A stretch of 64,000 bases of DNA from Thermomicrobiales bacterium (lineage in GTDB: Bacteria; Chloroflexota; Chloroflexia; Thermomicrobiales; UBA6265). Position 1 is the first letter of the stretch. The number at the start of each line of letters is the position of its first letter. The DNA lies in assembly GCA_030447415.1 (NCBI GenBank), contig JAUJOZ010000005.1, positions 124,001-188,000 of the forward strand, read 5' to 3'. Positions 1 through 9,152 of the stretch are shown in pieces. The notes under the pieces were generated by a model. That model searched no databases, was not told where the DNA came from, and worked only from the letters and a program-made list of their open reading frames with translations. The position numbers and the translations under genes are program-made.

Positions 1-1
1 G

Positions 2-625
2 GATTTGATCGACGACGCCGAGCGCGAAACGCACGAGGACACGTTCTACGCGTGGGATGTGATCGCGGGCAAGCGGCACCCCGAGCTGGGCGGCGCGCCG
101 GAGGTGCTCGATATCGTGGGCGTCAACTGCTACTCATTCGGACAGATGGAATTTCGTGAGCACGGACCGCACGCGTCTCTGGAACCAATGGACGAGCGCA
201 TCCGACCGCTGGGCGATCTCCTCGCCTTTGCCTGGGAACGGTACCGTCGGCCCATGATCGTCGGCGAGACGAGCGGTCTGGGAAACGGTCGCCCGGCATG
301 GCTCGAGGACATCATGGAGGAGTCGCTCGCCGCAGTACGGCGCGGGATGGACCTGCACGGCATCTGCCTCTTCCCGGCGGTGGATATGCCCAATTGGCAC
401 ACCGGGGAGTGGCTGCACAATGGGCTCTGCGATCTGGTCGAGGAAGACGGCGACCTCAAGCGCGTCCCGTTCGAACCGTACGTCGCCGAGCTGCGCCGCT
501 GGCAGAAGCGTCTCAACCGCGTCACCGAGCTCGACGAGGACCCCTTCAGTGACCCGGTGGACCTGCGGGACATCATTGCCGCGGCCGAGCGGCTGCAGAT
601 GCACTCCGACAAGGATTGGACGTAG
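2..625 (+). CDS. TIM-barrel glycoside hydrolase, C-terminal part (cut by window edge)
   Basis: The frame is open to the left edge, so only about 207 C-terminal residues are seen and the true start lies outside. The protein has the look of a clan-A glycoside hydrolase. A VGVNCYS strand and, after a basic stretch, the strand IVGETSG would place Glu of ETSG as the likely nucleophile. The segment ICLFPAVDMPNWHTGEW follows, which would form the active-site wall. The soluble, charged C-terminus ends in KDWT with no membrane segment. The closest guess is a beta-glucosidase-like family; substrate and exact GH family cannot be read from this fragment. The next gene starts 260 bases later on the same strand. 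Confidence 0.55.
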   Translation, partial: DLIDDAERETHEDTFYAWDVIAGKRHPELGGAPEVLDIVGVNCYSFGQMEFREHGPHASLEPMDERIRPLGDLLAFAWERYRRPMIVGETSGLGNGRPAWLEDIMEESLAAVRRGMDLHGICLFPAVDMPNWHTGEWLHNGLCDLVEEDGDLKRVPFEPYVAELRRWQKRLNRVTELDEDPFSDPVDLRDIIAAAERLQMHSDKDWT

Positions 626-884
626 CCGCGAGACGAACCGGCGTAGCGGGCGACAGGACGCGCCGCCAATTGACCAAGCGTTCTGATCGATGCCACACTC
701 GTCCTACCCCTGCGGCACTCCGGCCCATCCAAGCAAGGTCGCCGTCGCGCGACCAACGCGCCCTGGTCACCCGGAAGGGCCACACAAGAGTCGCAGCCGA
801 GCGTGTCGGGAAGATCGTCAGCTTCGACCAGGGCTCGGGGCGCTCCCACGGATGGCGGGGCGTCGAGCCGTAGCGGGTCACGCC

Positions 885-2336
885 ATGCCGCTCTACGACC
901 TCGTCGTCCGCAACGGCACGATCGTCACCGACGCCGGGATTGGTATCGCCGACCTCGCGGTGGCGGACGGGCGCATCGCGGCCATCGGGCCGGATCTGGA
1001 AGGTTCAACCGGGGAGGAGATCGACGCGTCGGGGCTGCACGTCTTCCCGGGAGTGATTGACCCGCACGTCCATTGCAACGAGCCCGGGCGAACCGACTGG
1101 GAGGGTTTCGCGACCGGCACTCGGGGACTGGCGGCCGGCGGCGCGACAACCTGCTTCGACATGCCGCTCAACGCCCATCCCCCGACCGTCGACGCCGCCG
1201 CCTTCGATCTCAAGCTGACCGCTGCCCAGGCGTCGGCCGTGACCGATTTCGCCCTCTGGGGCGGGCTGGTGCCGGGCGACCTGGACCGGCTGGACGAGCT
1301 GGCCGGTCGGGGGGTAGTCGGTTTCAAGGCGTTCATGTCCGTCAGCGGTACTGACGACTTTCCGGTCGCCGACGACCTGACCTTGTACGAGGGGATGGGC
1401 CGCGCGGCGCGGCTGGGCCGCCTGGTGGCGGTCCACGCAGAGAACGACTCGATCACCGCCCGCCTCGCCGCCCGGGCCCTGACCGAGGGGCGGACTGGCC
1501 CGCGCGACTACCTCACCTCCCGCCCAGTCGTTGCGGAGCTGGAAGCGATCAGCCGGGCCCTTCGGTTCGCCGGGGAGACGGGCTGTGCGCTGCACGTCGT
1601 CCACGTCAGCACCGGCCGCGGTGTAGCGCTCGTGGTGGAGGCACGGGCAAGGGGCGTGGACGTCAGTTGCGAGACGTGCCCTCACTACCTCACGTTCACC
1701 GGCGAGGACCTGGAACGGCTCGGCGCGGTCGCCAAGTGTGCCCCGCCGCTGCGGGACGCCCCCGAGCAACAAGCGCTCTGGGAATACGTCAGCGATAGAA
1801 CGCTGTCGATCGTCGCGTCCGACCATTCGCCAGCGCCGGTCGGAATGAAAGCTGGACGTGACTTCTTTCGCATCTGGGGCGGCATCTCGGGCGCTCAGTC
1901 GACGCTTTCGGTGCTGTTGACGGAGGGTCACCACGCGCGTAACGTGCCCCTCGCGACCATCGCCGCCGCGGTCGCCGGCACAAGCGCCCGGCGATTTGGG
2001 TTCCCCCGCAAGGGGCGGTTAGCGGTCGGCGCCGACGCCGATCTTGCCCTGGTCGCGCTGCGTGACCGCTTCGTGCTCCGGCGCGAGGACCTACACTACC
2101 GTCACCCGCACAGCCCGTACGTCGGCATGACGTTCCAGGGGCGGGTGGTGCGAACCATCCTGCGCGGGATGACGACCTTCTTGAAGGGCGAGGTTGTGGC
2201 GGGGCCGGTTGGACGGCTCCTCGTCCCATCGCCAGGACCCGGCGACAAGGGACAGGAACGCACCGCGTCCGGTGGAGGTCGCGGCGCCGCGCAGGAACGG
2301 GCATGTGGCAGACCTACGTACAACCGACCAATCTGA
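885..2336 (+). CDS. allB: Allantoinase / cyclic amidohydrolase
   Basis: A 483-residue amidohydrolase that would open the hydantoin ring of allantoin to allantoate in the cytoplasm. It carries the family's metal-site series: DPHVHCNEPGRTDWEGF near residue 60, the carboxylated lysine motif VGFKAFMS near residue 148, AVHAEND, VVHVST, and the late Asp in VASDHSP. I chose the ATG at 885 because homology begins at MPLYDLVVRNG; the frame is open further upstream but that part is not family-like. The 3' end overlaps the next gene by 34 bases, so the three genes 885-5922 probably form one operon for purine breakdown. A dihydropyrimidinase or hydantoinase activity is the main alternative, but the purine neighbours favour allantoin. 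Confidence 0.85.
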   Translation: MPLYDLVVRNGTIVTDAGIGIADLAVADGRIAAIGPDLEGSTGEEIDASGLHVFPGVIDPHVHCNEPGRTDWEGFATGTRGLAAGGATTCFDMPLNAHPPTVDAAAFDLKLTAAQASAVTDFALWGGLVPGDLDRLDELAGRGVVGFKAFMSVSGTDDFPVADDLTLYEGMGRAARLGRLVAVHAENDSITARLAARALTEGRTGPRDYLTSRPVVAELEAISRALRFAGETGCALHVVHVSTGRGVALVVEARARGVDVSCETCPHYLTFTGEDLERLGAVAKCAPPLRDAPEQQALWEYVSDRTLSIVASDHSPAPVGMKAGRDFFRIWGGISGAQSTLSVLLTEGHHARNVPLATIAAAVAGTSARRFGFPRKGRLAVGADADLALVALRDRFVLRREDLHYRHPHSPYVGMTFQGRVVRTILRGMTTFLKGEVVAGPVGRLLVPSPGPGDKGQERTASGGGRGAAQERACGRPTYNRPI

Positions 2337-3688
2337 ACGACGCGCTCGAACTACTCCGGCAGCGCGGGGCGGAAGCCCGGATCGTCGCCGGCGGCACCGA
2401 CATCATCGTCGAGCTGTCGCGCGGGGTGCGGCCAACCTCGACTCTGATCGACATCACCGCCCTCCCGGATTTAAAGCACGTACGCGAGGCGAACGGCCTG
2501 ATCCGACTCGGCGCGCTCGCGACCCACAATGACGTGATCGCCTCCGCGGCGTGCGTAGAGCGCGCCCTGCCACTCGCGCAGGCGTGCTGGGAGGTTGGGG
2601 CCCCCCAGCTCCGCACCCGAGGCACGGTGGCCGGCAACCTCGTCACCGCCTCACCCGCCAACGACACCATCACGCCGCTCGCCGCGTTGGGGGCGGATGT
2701 GGTGTTGGCCAGCGCGGCGGGCGAACGCGTCGTGCCATTGAGCGATTTCTACGTTGGGGTGCGGCGGACGGTCATCCGGCCCGACGAGTTGCTCCGCGAG
2801 ATCCGGTTCCCGGCGATGGCACCAAATCAGCGCGGCCTCTTTCTCAAGCTGGGTCTCCGCCGGGCGCAGGCGATTTCGGTCATCGATCTCGCGTTGGTCC
2901 TGACCTTCGACGGCGAGCGGGTCGAGGAGGCGCGCATCACCCTCGGCTCCCTCGCGCCAACCATTGTCCACGCCGGGGCAGCGGAGTCGTACCTACGGGG
3001 GAAGCGGCTCGACGAGGCAGTCTGCCGCGAGGCCGGGCGGCTGGCGTGCGAGGACGTTAGGCCGATCGACGACGTGCGCGGGTCGGCGGGCTACCGGCTG
3101 GCAACCCTGGCTCACCTCGTCGCCCACGGCATGGAGTGGATCGCGGCCGGGACCGAGGCCGATGGGTGGATGCGGCCACCGGTCCTGCTCGACACCGGTG
3201 GCAGACCGACGCCCGGGGCGCCATTCGCCGGGACCATCGAGACGACGATCAACGGGCACCCGTATACCCTGACGAACGCAGGGCGCAAAACGTTGCTCAA
3301 CGCACTGAGGGAGGACGCTGGACTGACGGGGACGAAGGAGGGCTGTGCCGAGGGTGAGTGCGGCGCCTGCACGGTCTGGCTCAACGGTCAGGCGGTGATG
3401 TCCTGCCTCGTTCCCGCGCCACAAGCGCACAACGCGACGGTGACGACGATCGAAGGGCTGGCCGACGGGAGCAAGCTCCACCCGCTGCAGCACGCTTTCG
3501 TCGAGCGCGGTGCGGTCCAGTGCGGCTATTGCATCCCGGGGATGCTGATGGCGGGGGCGAAGTTGCTGGAGGAGCAGCCGGATGCCGACCTGGACCGGGT
3601 GCGGGCGGCGCTGAGCGGCAATCTGTGCCGCTGCACCGGATACCGCAAGATCTTCGACGCCGTCCTCGGCGTCGGAGGGACGGGATGA
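2303..3688 (+). CDS. Xanthine dehydrogenase-type FAD subunit fused to 2Fe-2S subunit
   Basis: A 461-residue fusion of the medium and small subunits of a molybdenum hydroxylase. Residues 1 to about 285 are the FAD domain (VAGGTDIIVELSRG and GTVAGNLVTASPANDT bind FAD). After a linker, residues about 310-461 form the iron-sulfur part with a plant-type ferredoxin cluster (CAEGECGACTV, then SCL) and the helical second cluster (CGYC and CRC). In most homologues these are separate proteins, here joined in the order FAD then 2Fe-2S. It would pass electrons from the molybdenum centre of the next gene product to FAD. The ATG at 2303 sits inside the end of allB. The stop overlaps the start of the next gene as ATGA, which indicates translational coupling. 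Confidence 0.9.
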   Translation: MWQTYVQPTNLNDALELLRQRGAEARIVAGGTDIIVELSRGVRPTSTLIDITALPDLKHVREANGLIRLGALATHNDVIASAACVERALPLAQACWEVGAPQLRTRGTVAGNLVTASPANDTITPLAALGADVVLASAAGERVVPLSDFYVGVRRTVIRPDELLREIRFPAMAPNQRGLFLKLGLRRAQAISVIDLALVLTFDGERVEEARITLGSLAPTIVHAGAAESYLRGKRLDEAVCREAGRLACEDVRPIDDVRGSAGYRLATLAHLVAHGMEWIAAGTEADGWMRPPVLLDTGGRPTPGAPFAGTIETTINGHPYTLTNAGRKTLLNALREDAGLTGTKEGCAEGECGACTVWLNGQAVMSCLVPAPQAHNATVTTIEGLADGSKLHPLQHAFVERGAVQCGYCIPGMLMAGAKLLEEQPDADLDRVRAALSGNLCRCTGYRKIFDAVLGVGGTG

Positions 3689-5922
3689 CGACCATCATTG
3701 GGGCGTCCCTACCCCGCCCCGACGCGCTCGCAAAGGTCACGGGTGACGCCCACTACCCGGCCGATCTGGTACAGCCGGGCATGCTCCATCTCAAGGTGGT
3801 CTTTGCCCATCGGTCCCACGCACGCGTCGTGACTATCGAGCCCGGCCCCGCCCTCCGGCATCCGGGCGTCGTCGCGGTACTCACCGCCGCCGACGTGCCC
3901 TCCAACGCCTACGGGCTGATCGAGGCCGACCAGCCGGTGCTCTGCGCCCCGGGAGACAAGGTGCGCTTCGAGGGGGATAAGGTCGCCGTCGTGGTGGCCG
4001 ACACCAAGGAGGCCGCCGAACAAGGCGCGCAGCTCGTCGTGGTCGAGTACGAGAGCCTGCCGGCGGTCACCGACCCGCGGTCGGCGATGGCGGTCGACGC
4101 ACCGCTGGTCCACGAGGAACGGGGCTCGAACGTCCTCCTGCACGTGCCGATTCGCAAGGGTGACGTCGCGGCGGCATTCGCCGTGGCCGACGTCGTGCTC
4201 GATGGCGAATTCCAAACCTCCTGGCAGGAGCACGCCTTCCTCCAGCCCGAAGCGGGGATCGCGTACCTCGACGAACAGGACCGGGTCGTGATCGAGACCG
4301 CCGGCCAGTGGCTGCACGAGGACCGCCGCCAGATCGCCCAGGTGCTCCGGCTGCCGGAGGAGCGGGTCGTCGTCCGCTACGCCGCGATCGGCGGGGCGTT
4401 CGGAGGGCGCGAGGACCTGTCGCTTCAGCATCTGTTGGCGCTTGCCGCTTGGAAGCTGCGCTGCCCGGTCGCGCTGGTCTGGAGCCGCGAAGAGTCGATC
4501 GTCGCCCACCACAAGCGCCACCCGATGACCGTCCGCTGCCGGTGGGGCGCCCAGCACGACGGCACAATCACCGCCGTCGAGGCGGAGGTGGTCGCCGATG
4601 GCGGGGCCTACGCGTCCACCAGTGCCGAGGTGGTCAAGGTCGCCACCCTCTTCGCCAGCGGCTGCTACGAGATCCCTAACATTGCGGTCGACGGTTACGC
4701 CGTCTACACCAACAACGTCCCGTCCGGCGCCTTCCGCGGCTTCGGCGCGCCCCAGGCTCAGTTTGCGGCCGAGGTGATGCTGACCCGCCTGGCGCACGCC
4801 CTGGATCTCAATCCGGTCGAGCTGCGGCGGCGCAATATCTACCGCGAAGGAAGCCTCGAACCGACGCAACAACCCCTGCCCCCGGGGGTTAGCGCCCTGG
4901 CGGTGCTGGAGCGCTGCATGGAAGAAGCGCACGCGCGTTTGGGATTCACCGAACAGCTTCCCGGTCCGCCGACCTCTGGGGGCGACGAGGCGGTTCTCGC
5001 CATGGCTCGGAGCAACGGGCGTCCTTCCCACCTGCGCCGGGGCGTTGGCATCGCCTGCGGGATGAAGAACCTCGGCTACTCGTTCGGTTTCCCGGAGCAG
5101 TCGACGGCCACGGTCGAGTTGATCGGGCGAGGCGAGGTCGAGCAGGCCCGGGTGCGGGTCGGCGCCGCCGACGTCGGGCAGGGGTCCCACCTGGCGCTGC
5201 AGCAGATTGCGGCCGAAGAGTTGGGGCTGCCACTCGAGCGGGTGGAGATGGTGTGCGATGACAGCGCCGACGCGCCGAACGCCGGCAGTGCTTCGGCGTC
5301 GCGCTTGACGCTGATGGCCGGGCGGGCGGTGCGGGATGCGGTGCTCGCGGCCAAGGAGAAATGGCCGAACACCGACGATCCGCTGGTCGAGGCGACGGTG
5401 CAATACCGTCCGCCGGCGACGACCGCTTTGGCTCCTGCCACCGGTGCCGGCCGCCCGAACTACTGCTATGGCTACGCGGCGCAGGCGGTCGAGGTGGAGG
5501 TCAACCTCCTTACCGGCCAGGTGCGGGTGCTCACGGTGATCAGCGTGCACGACGTCGGTAAGGCGATCAACCGCCAGCAGGTAGAAGGACAGATCGAGGG
5601 ATGTCTGGCACAGGCGCTCGGCTACGCGCTGCTCGAACACTTCCAAGTGAAGGACGGGCACGTGCTGACGCCGTACCTGAGCACCTACCTGCTCCCGACC
5701 TCGCTCGACATGCCGGCGGAGATGATCCCCGTCATCCTTGAGTTGGCCGATCCGAACGGGCCATACGGGGCGCGGGGCGTGGCTGAGATGCCGCTCGTGC
5801 CACTCACACCGGCAATCGCGAGCGCAATCCACGACGCCACCGGGGTCTGGCTGACCGAGCAGCCGATGACGCCGGAACGGGTACTGGCCGCTCTCTCGGC
5901 CCGTTCGCCCGGATCCCGCTGA
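3685..5922 (+). CDS. Xanthine dehydrogenase-type molybdopterin-binding subunit
   Basis: The large subunit (745 residues) of a xanthine dehydrogenase/aldehyde oxidase family enzyme, which hydroxylates a heterocycle or aldehyde at a molybdenum centre. Visible motifs are GGAFGGRED (cofactor dithiolene and glutamine region), GAFRGFGAPQ, AADVGQGSHLALQQIAAEE, and near the C-terminus ARGVAEMPL, where the Glu is the catalytic base. The start ATG at 3685 overlaps the previous stop. Together with 2303-3688 it makes a complete enzyme. Co-location with allantoinase, a BMP-type importer and an 8-oxoguanine deaminase-type enzyme suggests hypoxanthine/xanthine oxidation. CoxL-type carbon monoxide dehydrogenase is unlikely because the typical active-site Cys loop is not seen. 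No maturation genes are in the window. Confidence 0.88.
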   Translation: MTTIIGASLPRPDALAKVTGDAHYPADLVQPGMLHLKVVFAHRSHARVVTIEPGPALRHPGVVAVLTAADVPSNAYGLIEADQPVLCAPGDKVRFEGDKVAVVVADTKEAAEQGAQLVVVEYESLPAVTDPRSAMAVDAPLVHEERGSNVLLHVPIRKGDVAAAFAVADVVLDGEFQTSWQEHAFLQPEAGIAYLDEQDRVVIETAGQWLHEDRRQIAQVLRLPEERVVVRYAAIGGAFGGREDLSLQHLLALAAWKLRCPVALVWSREESIVAHHKRHPMTVRCRWGAQHDGTITAVEAEVVADGGAYASTSAEVVKVATLFASGCYEIPNIAVDGYAVYTNNVPSGAFRGFGAPQAQFAAEVMLTRLAHALDLNPVELRRRNIYREGSLEPTQQPLPPGVSALAVLERCMEEAHARLGFTEQLPGPPTSGGDEAVLAMARSNGRPSHLRRGVGIACGMKNLGYSFGFPEQSTATVELIGRGEVEQARVRVGAADVGQGSHLALQQIAAEELGLPLERVEMVCDDSADAPNAGSASASRLTLMAGRAVRDAVLAAKEKWPNTDDPLVEATVQYRPPATTALAPATGAGRPNYCYGYAAQAVEVEVNLLTGQVRVLTVISVHDVGKAINRQQVEGQIEGCLAQALGYALLEHFQVKDGHVLTPYLSTYLLPTSLDMPAEMIPVILELADPNGPYGARGVAEMPLVPLTPAIASAIHDATGVWLTEQPMTPERVLAALSARSPGSR

Positions 5923-6168
5923 GTCTGGTACAGTCGGCTCCGCCCAAGGGTCCCAGCCCGCAGACGAACCACCCCGCGGACGAGCCTGCCGGACAACGGC
6001 GCGCCGAAGAGCCGAAACGAGGGCGGAGGGTGCCCATGGCGAGGTGATCGGGCGCGAGGCCGGCGGCGGGCGCGGTCCACTCCGGCCAACGACGCGTGGG
6101 ATTGCGCCGACGGCGCGTGACCGGACGGCGGCGGGGGTGAGGCGTTGTCGAGGAGGAGAGCGAACGCG

Positions 6169-7365
6169 ATGGGGGATACGCGGGTTGGGAGCGAGCGGGA
6201 GCCGCGAGTCGAGATCCGACGACCGGGGTTCACGCGGCGGGAAGTGGTGCGGGGTGGAGCGGCCGCCGGGCTGGCGATCGCGGTTGGCGGCCTAGCGCCA
6301 CGGGGGACGCGGGGTCAAGATGCGTCGCCGGCGGCGTCTCCGGACGGGCCGCCGATCAAGGTTGCATTTGTCTACGTGGGACCGATCGGCGACCTCGGCT
6401 GGACGTGGGCGCATGACCAGGGGCGGCTGGCACTTGAGCAGAACCTGCCCAACGTCGAGACGGTCTACCAGGAGAGCGTGCCGGAGACCGCGGCCGACGC
6501 GGAGCGGGTCATCCGCGGCTTTGCCCAGGACGGCGCCAAGGTAATCTTCACCACATCCTTCGGCTACATGCAGCCGACGATCAACGTCGCCAAGGACTTT
6601 CCGGACACGATCTTCGTCCACATCTCCGGCTACATGACCGCGGAGAACGTCGGGACCGGATTCGGCAGGATCGAGGAGCCGCGCTACGTTGCCGGTCTCA
6701 TCGCCGGCAAGATGACCAAGACGAACAAGCTCGGCTATGTCGCCGCCTTCCCGATCCCGGAGGTGATCCGGGGGATCAATGCCTTCTCGCTCGGCGTGCG
6801 CGCCGCCAACCCGAACGCCACCGTCAACGTCGTCTGGACCGCCACTTGGTTCGACCCGCTGAAGGAGCGCCAGGCGGGCGAGGCACTCCTCGACGGCGGC
6901 GCCGACGTGATCGCCCAGCACCAGGACACCGCGGGCCCGCAGCAAGCGGCGGAGGAGCGGGGAGTCTACGGCGTCGGCTACAACGCCGATATGTCGAAGA
7001 TGGCACCGAAGGCGGTCCTGACCAGCGCGATCTGGCACTGGGACGTCTTCTACATCCAGACGGTCCAGCAGGTGCAGGCCGGAATCTGGGAGAGCGGCCA
7101 GTACTGGGGCGGCTGGAAGGATGGCATCGTCGACCTCGCGCCGATCGGGCCGATGGTCCCCGACGACGTGCGGCAGATGGCCGAGGCCGAGATCGTCAAA
7201 TTCAAGAGCGGCGAAAAGGACATCTTCACCATTTTCACCGGCCCGATCAACGACCAATCCGGCAAGGAGAAGGTGCCCGCTGGTCAGGCGCTGACCGCCG
7301 AGCAGTTGCTGGGCACGGAGATGAACTGGTTCGTAGAGGGCGTTGAGGGAGACCCGACGCCGTAG
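6169..7365 (+). CDS. BMP-family (BmpA/PnrA-like) ABC transporter substrate-binding protein
   Basis: A 398-residue exported binding protein for a nucleoside/purine-type ABC importer. The N-terminus has a Tat-like signal (FTRREVVRGGAAAGLAIAVGG) followed by an Ala/Pro/Ser linker. The mature part begins KVAFVYVGPIGDLGWTWAHD, the standard opening of the BMP fold, and carries the family's FTTSFGYM and IAQHQDT segments. I chose the ATG at 6169 because the Shine-Dalgarno AGGAGGAG lies at 6151-6158; a TTG at 6145 precedes that site. The gene heads the transporter set 6169-11220 and follows the purine enzymes, so purine bases or nucleosides are the expected ligand. A hairpin at 7418-7439 separates it from the ATPase gene, which could explain higher expression of the binding protein. 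Confidence 0.85.
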   Translation: MGDTRVGSEREPRVEIRRPGFTRREVVRGGAAAGLAIAVGGLAPRGTRGQDASPAASPDGPPIKVAFVYVGPIGDLGWTWAHDQGRLALEQNLPNVETVYQESVPETAADAERVIRGFAQDGAKVIFTTSFGYMQPTINVAKDFPDTIFVHISGYMTAENVGTGFGRIEEPRYVAGLIAGKMTKTNKLGYVAAFPIPEVIRGINAFSLGVRAANPNATVNVVWTATWFDPLKERQAGEALLDGGADVIAQHQDTAGPQQAAEERGVYGVGYNADMSKMAPKAVLTSAIWHWDVFYIQTVQQVQAGIWESGQYWGGWKDGIVDLAPIGPMVPDDVRQMAEAEIVKFKSGEKDIFTIFTGPINDQSGKEKVPAGQALTAEQLLGTEMNWFVEGVEGDPTP

Positions 7366-7417
7366 CCGATCAGCGGCGGCGGCTCCGCACGGCGACCAAA
7401 CACCAACCGAGGCTTGA

Positions 7418-7439
7418 GGGGCACGGCGGGCCGTGCCCC
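7418..7439 (+). terminator. GC-rich hairpin between binding protein and ATPase genes
   Basis: A perfect 10-bp stem (GGGGCACGGC paired with GCCGTGCCCC) with a two-base nominal loop lies 53 bases after the binding-protein stop. No clear T-tract follows, so it may be a partial terminator or an mRNA 3'-end stabiliser that leaves the permease genes at lower level. Confidence 0.5.
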
Positions 7440-7572
7440 TCCCTATGGTCGCTCGGGACGGACCAGCGGCGTGGTCGGTCGCGACGCCGTCGCCTAGACT
7501 GACGACGCGCCGCCGTAACGCGCGGGCGTTCCCCCCGGCCTGGCCGGCGTTGCGGAGGCTCCAGGGCGTCGG

Positions 7573-9152
7573 ATGGACACCTACGCGATCGAGATGACGG
7601 GGATCACCAAACGCTTCGGCGGGGTGGTCGCTAACGACGCGGTCGATTTCGCGGCTCGCGCCGGGGAGGTTCATGCCCTCGTCGGCGAGAACGGCGCCGG
7701 CAAGTCGACGCTGATGAGCATCCTTGCTGGCCTGTACCGACCCGACGTGGGCCGAATCGCGATTGGCGGCCGGCCGGTGGACTTCCGCTCGCCACGCGAC
7801 GCGATCAATCATGGCGTCGGCATGGTCTACCAGCACTTCATGCTGGTCGATTCGCTCACGGTCGCCGAGAACGCAACGCTCGGCCAGCGCAACCGGCGAC
7901 TCCGGCTCGACATCGCGGGCGTCGAGCGCGAGGTGACGCGGGTGGGGCGTCGCTCCGGTCTCGAGGTCGACTCCACGACCACCCGCGCGCGCCCGTCTGG
8001 CACCGCTCGCTCCGCGCCCCACCGCGCGTAGCGACCCAGCCACAGCCCTACCGCGGCGCCCGGACGTTGGTCTTCGACGAGCCGACCGCCGTCCTCACAC
8101 CGCAGGAGTCGGCTGATCTGGTACGAACACTGCGTGGGATGGCTGCCGAGGGGTTTTGCATCGTCTTCATCTCGCACAAACTCGACGAGGTGCTCGCGGT
8201 CGCCGACCGCATTACGGTCCTGCGCCGTGGCCGCGTCGTCGCCACCACCGAAGCCGGCGCGACGGACCGCCGCTCGCTCGCCCGCCTGATGGTCGGCCGC
8301 GAGCTGGCACCGCAGGTGGAAGCGCCGGCCGAAGTCGGCCCGGTGGCTCCCCTAACGGGGGAGGTCGAGCCGGTGCTCGACGTGCGCGGGCTGCGCGCGC
8401 TGGGTGACAAGGGGCTGCCGGCGCTCGACGGGATAGACCTCACGGTCGCCGCCGGCGAGATCCTTGGGATCGCGGGCGTGGCGGGCAACGGGCAGCGGGA
8501 GCTGGCCGAAACCATCACCGGGCTCCGGACCGCCACGGCGGGCGCGATTCTGGTCGGCGGGCGCGACCTGACCAACCGCTCACCACGCGACATCGCCCGG
8601 GCCGGGGTGGCGCACGTCCCCGAGGACCGACTCGGCACGGGGCTGGTCTCGGGCATGGACCTCGCGGCGAACGCGATCCTGCGGGACTACCGCCGGGCGC
8701 CGCTCGCGCGCGGTCCGTTCCTCGCTCGCCGCGCCATTGCCGCCTTCGCCGACCGTCTAATCCAGCGATACGACGTCAAGACGCCCGGGCGCGCGGCGCG
8801 GGTGCGCGGCCTCTCCGGCGGCAACCAGCAAAAGCTTCTCCTTGCCCGCGAATTGTCGGGCGAACCCCGCCTCCTGGTCGCGGTCCACCCGACCCGTGGC
8901 GTCGATGTCGGCGCGACCGAAACGATCCACCGGCTCCTGCTGGCGCAGCGGGCCCGCGGCGCCGCCACGCTCCTCATCTCAGAGGACCTCGACGAGTTGC
9001 TGGCGCTCGCCGACCGCATCGCCGTCCTCTACGAGGGGAGGGTGATGGGGACGGTCGCAGCGCGGGGCGCCGACCGGGAGCGGCTGGGTCTGATGATGGC
9101 CGGCATCCATGCGGGCGCGGTGGAGCCGGCGGTGGTCGCGGGCCGTGGGTGA
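7573..9152 (+). pseudogene. BMP-type importer ATPase (two nucleotide-binding domains), frameshifted
   Basis: The duplicated ATPase of a nucleoside-type importer. The first half has Walker A GENGAGKST and the Q-loop stretch YQHFMLVDSLTV. The frame then breaks near 7985-7994, in a CGCGCG run, and resumes in another frame from about 7995 as VWHRSL and on through Walker B LVFDEPTAVLTP. The second domain has LSGGNQQK and a degenerate Walker A (GVAGNGQREL), as is normal for this family. Between 8003 and 8046 the residues that should form the first signature motif (LSVGEQQR type) read SLRAPPRVATQPQP, of the same length but unlike the family. The gene is either pseudogenised or damaged in the assembly. 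Its stop overlaps the GTG of the next permease gene. Confidence 0.8.

Noticed and set aside
3709-5832. A 700-codon open frame antisense to the molybdopterin subunit
   Set aside because: It mirrors the codon structure of the real gene, has no family-like motifs and no ribosome-binding site. Long antisense frames are expected in GC-rich DNA.
6292-8043. A 580-codon leftward frame over the BMP binding protein and ATPase genes
   Set aside because: No motifs, and it crosses the terminator-like hairpin; the rightward genes explain the DNA.
9109-9144. ATG 9109 as start of permease 1
   Set aside because: It lies well inside the ATPase gene and would add an Arg-rich tail; GTG 9145 overlapping the ATPase stop fits operon coupling better.
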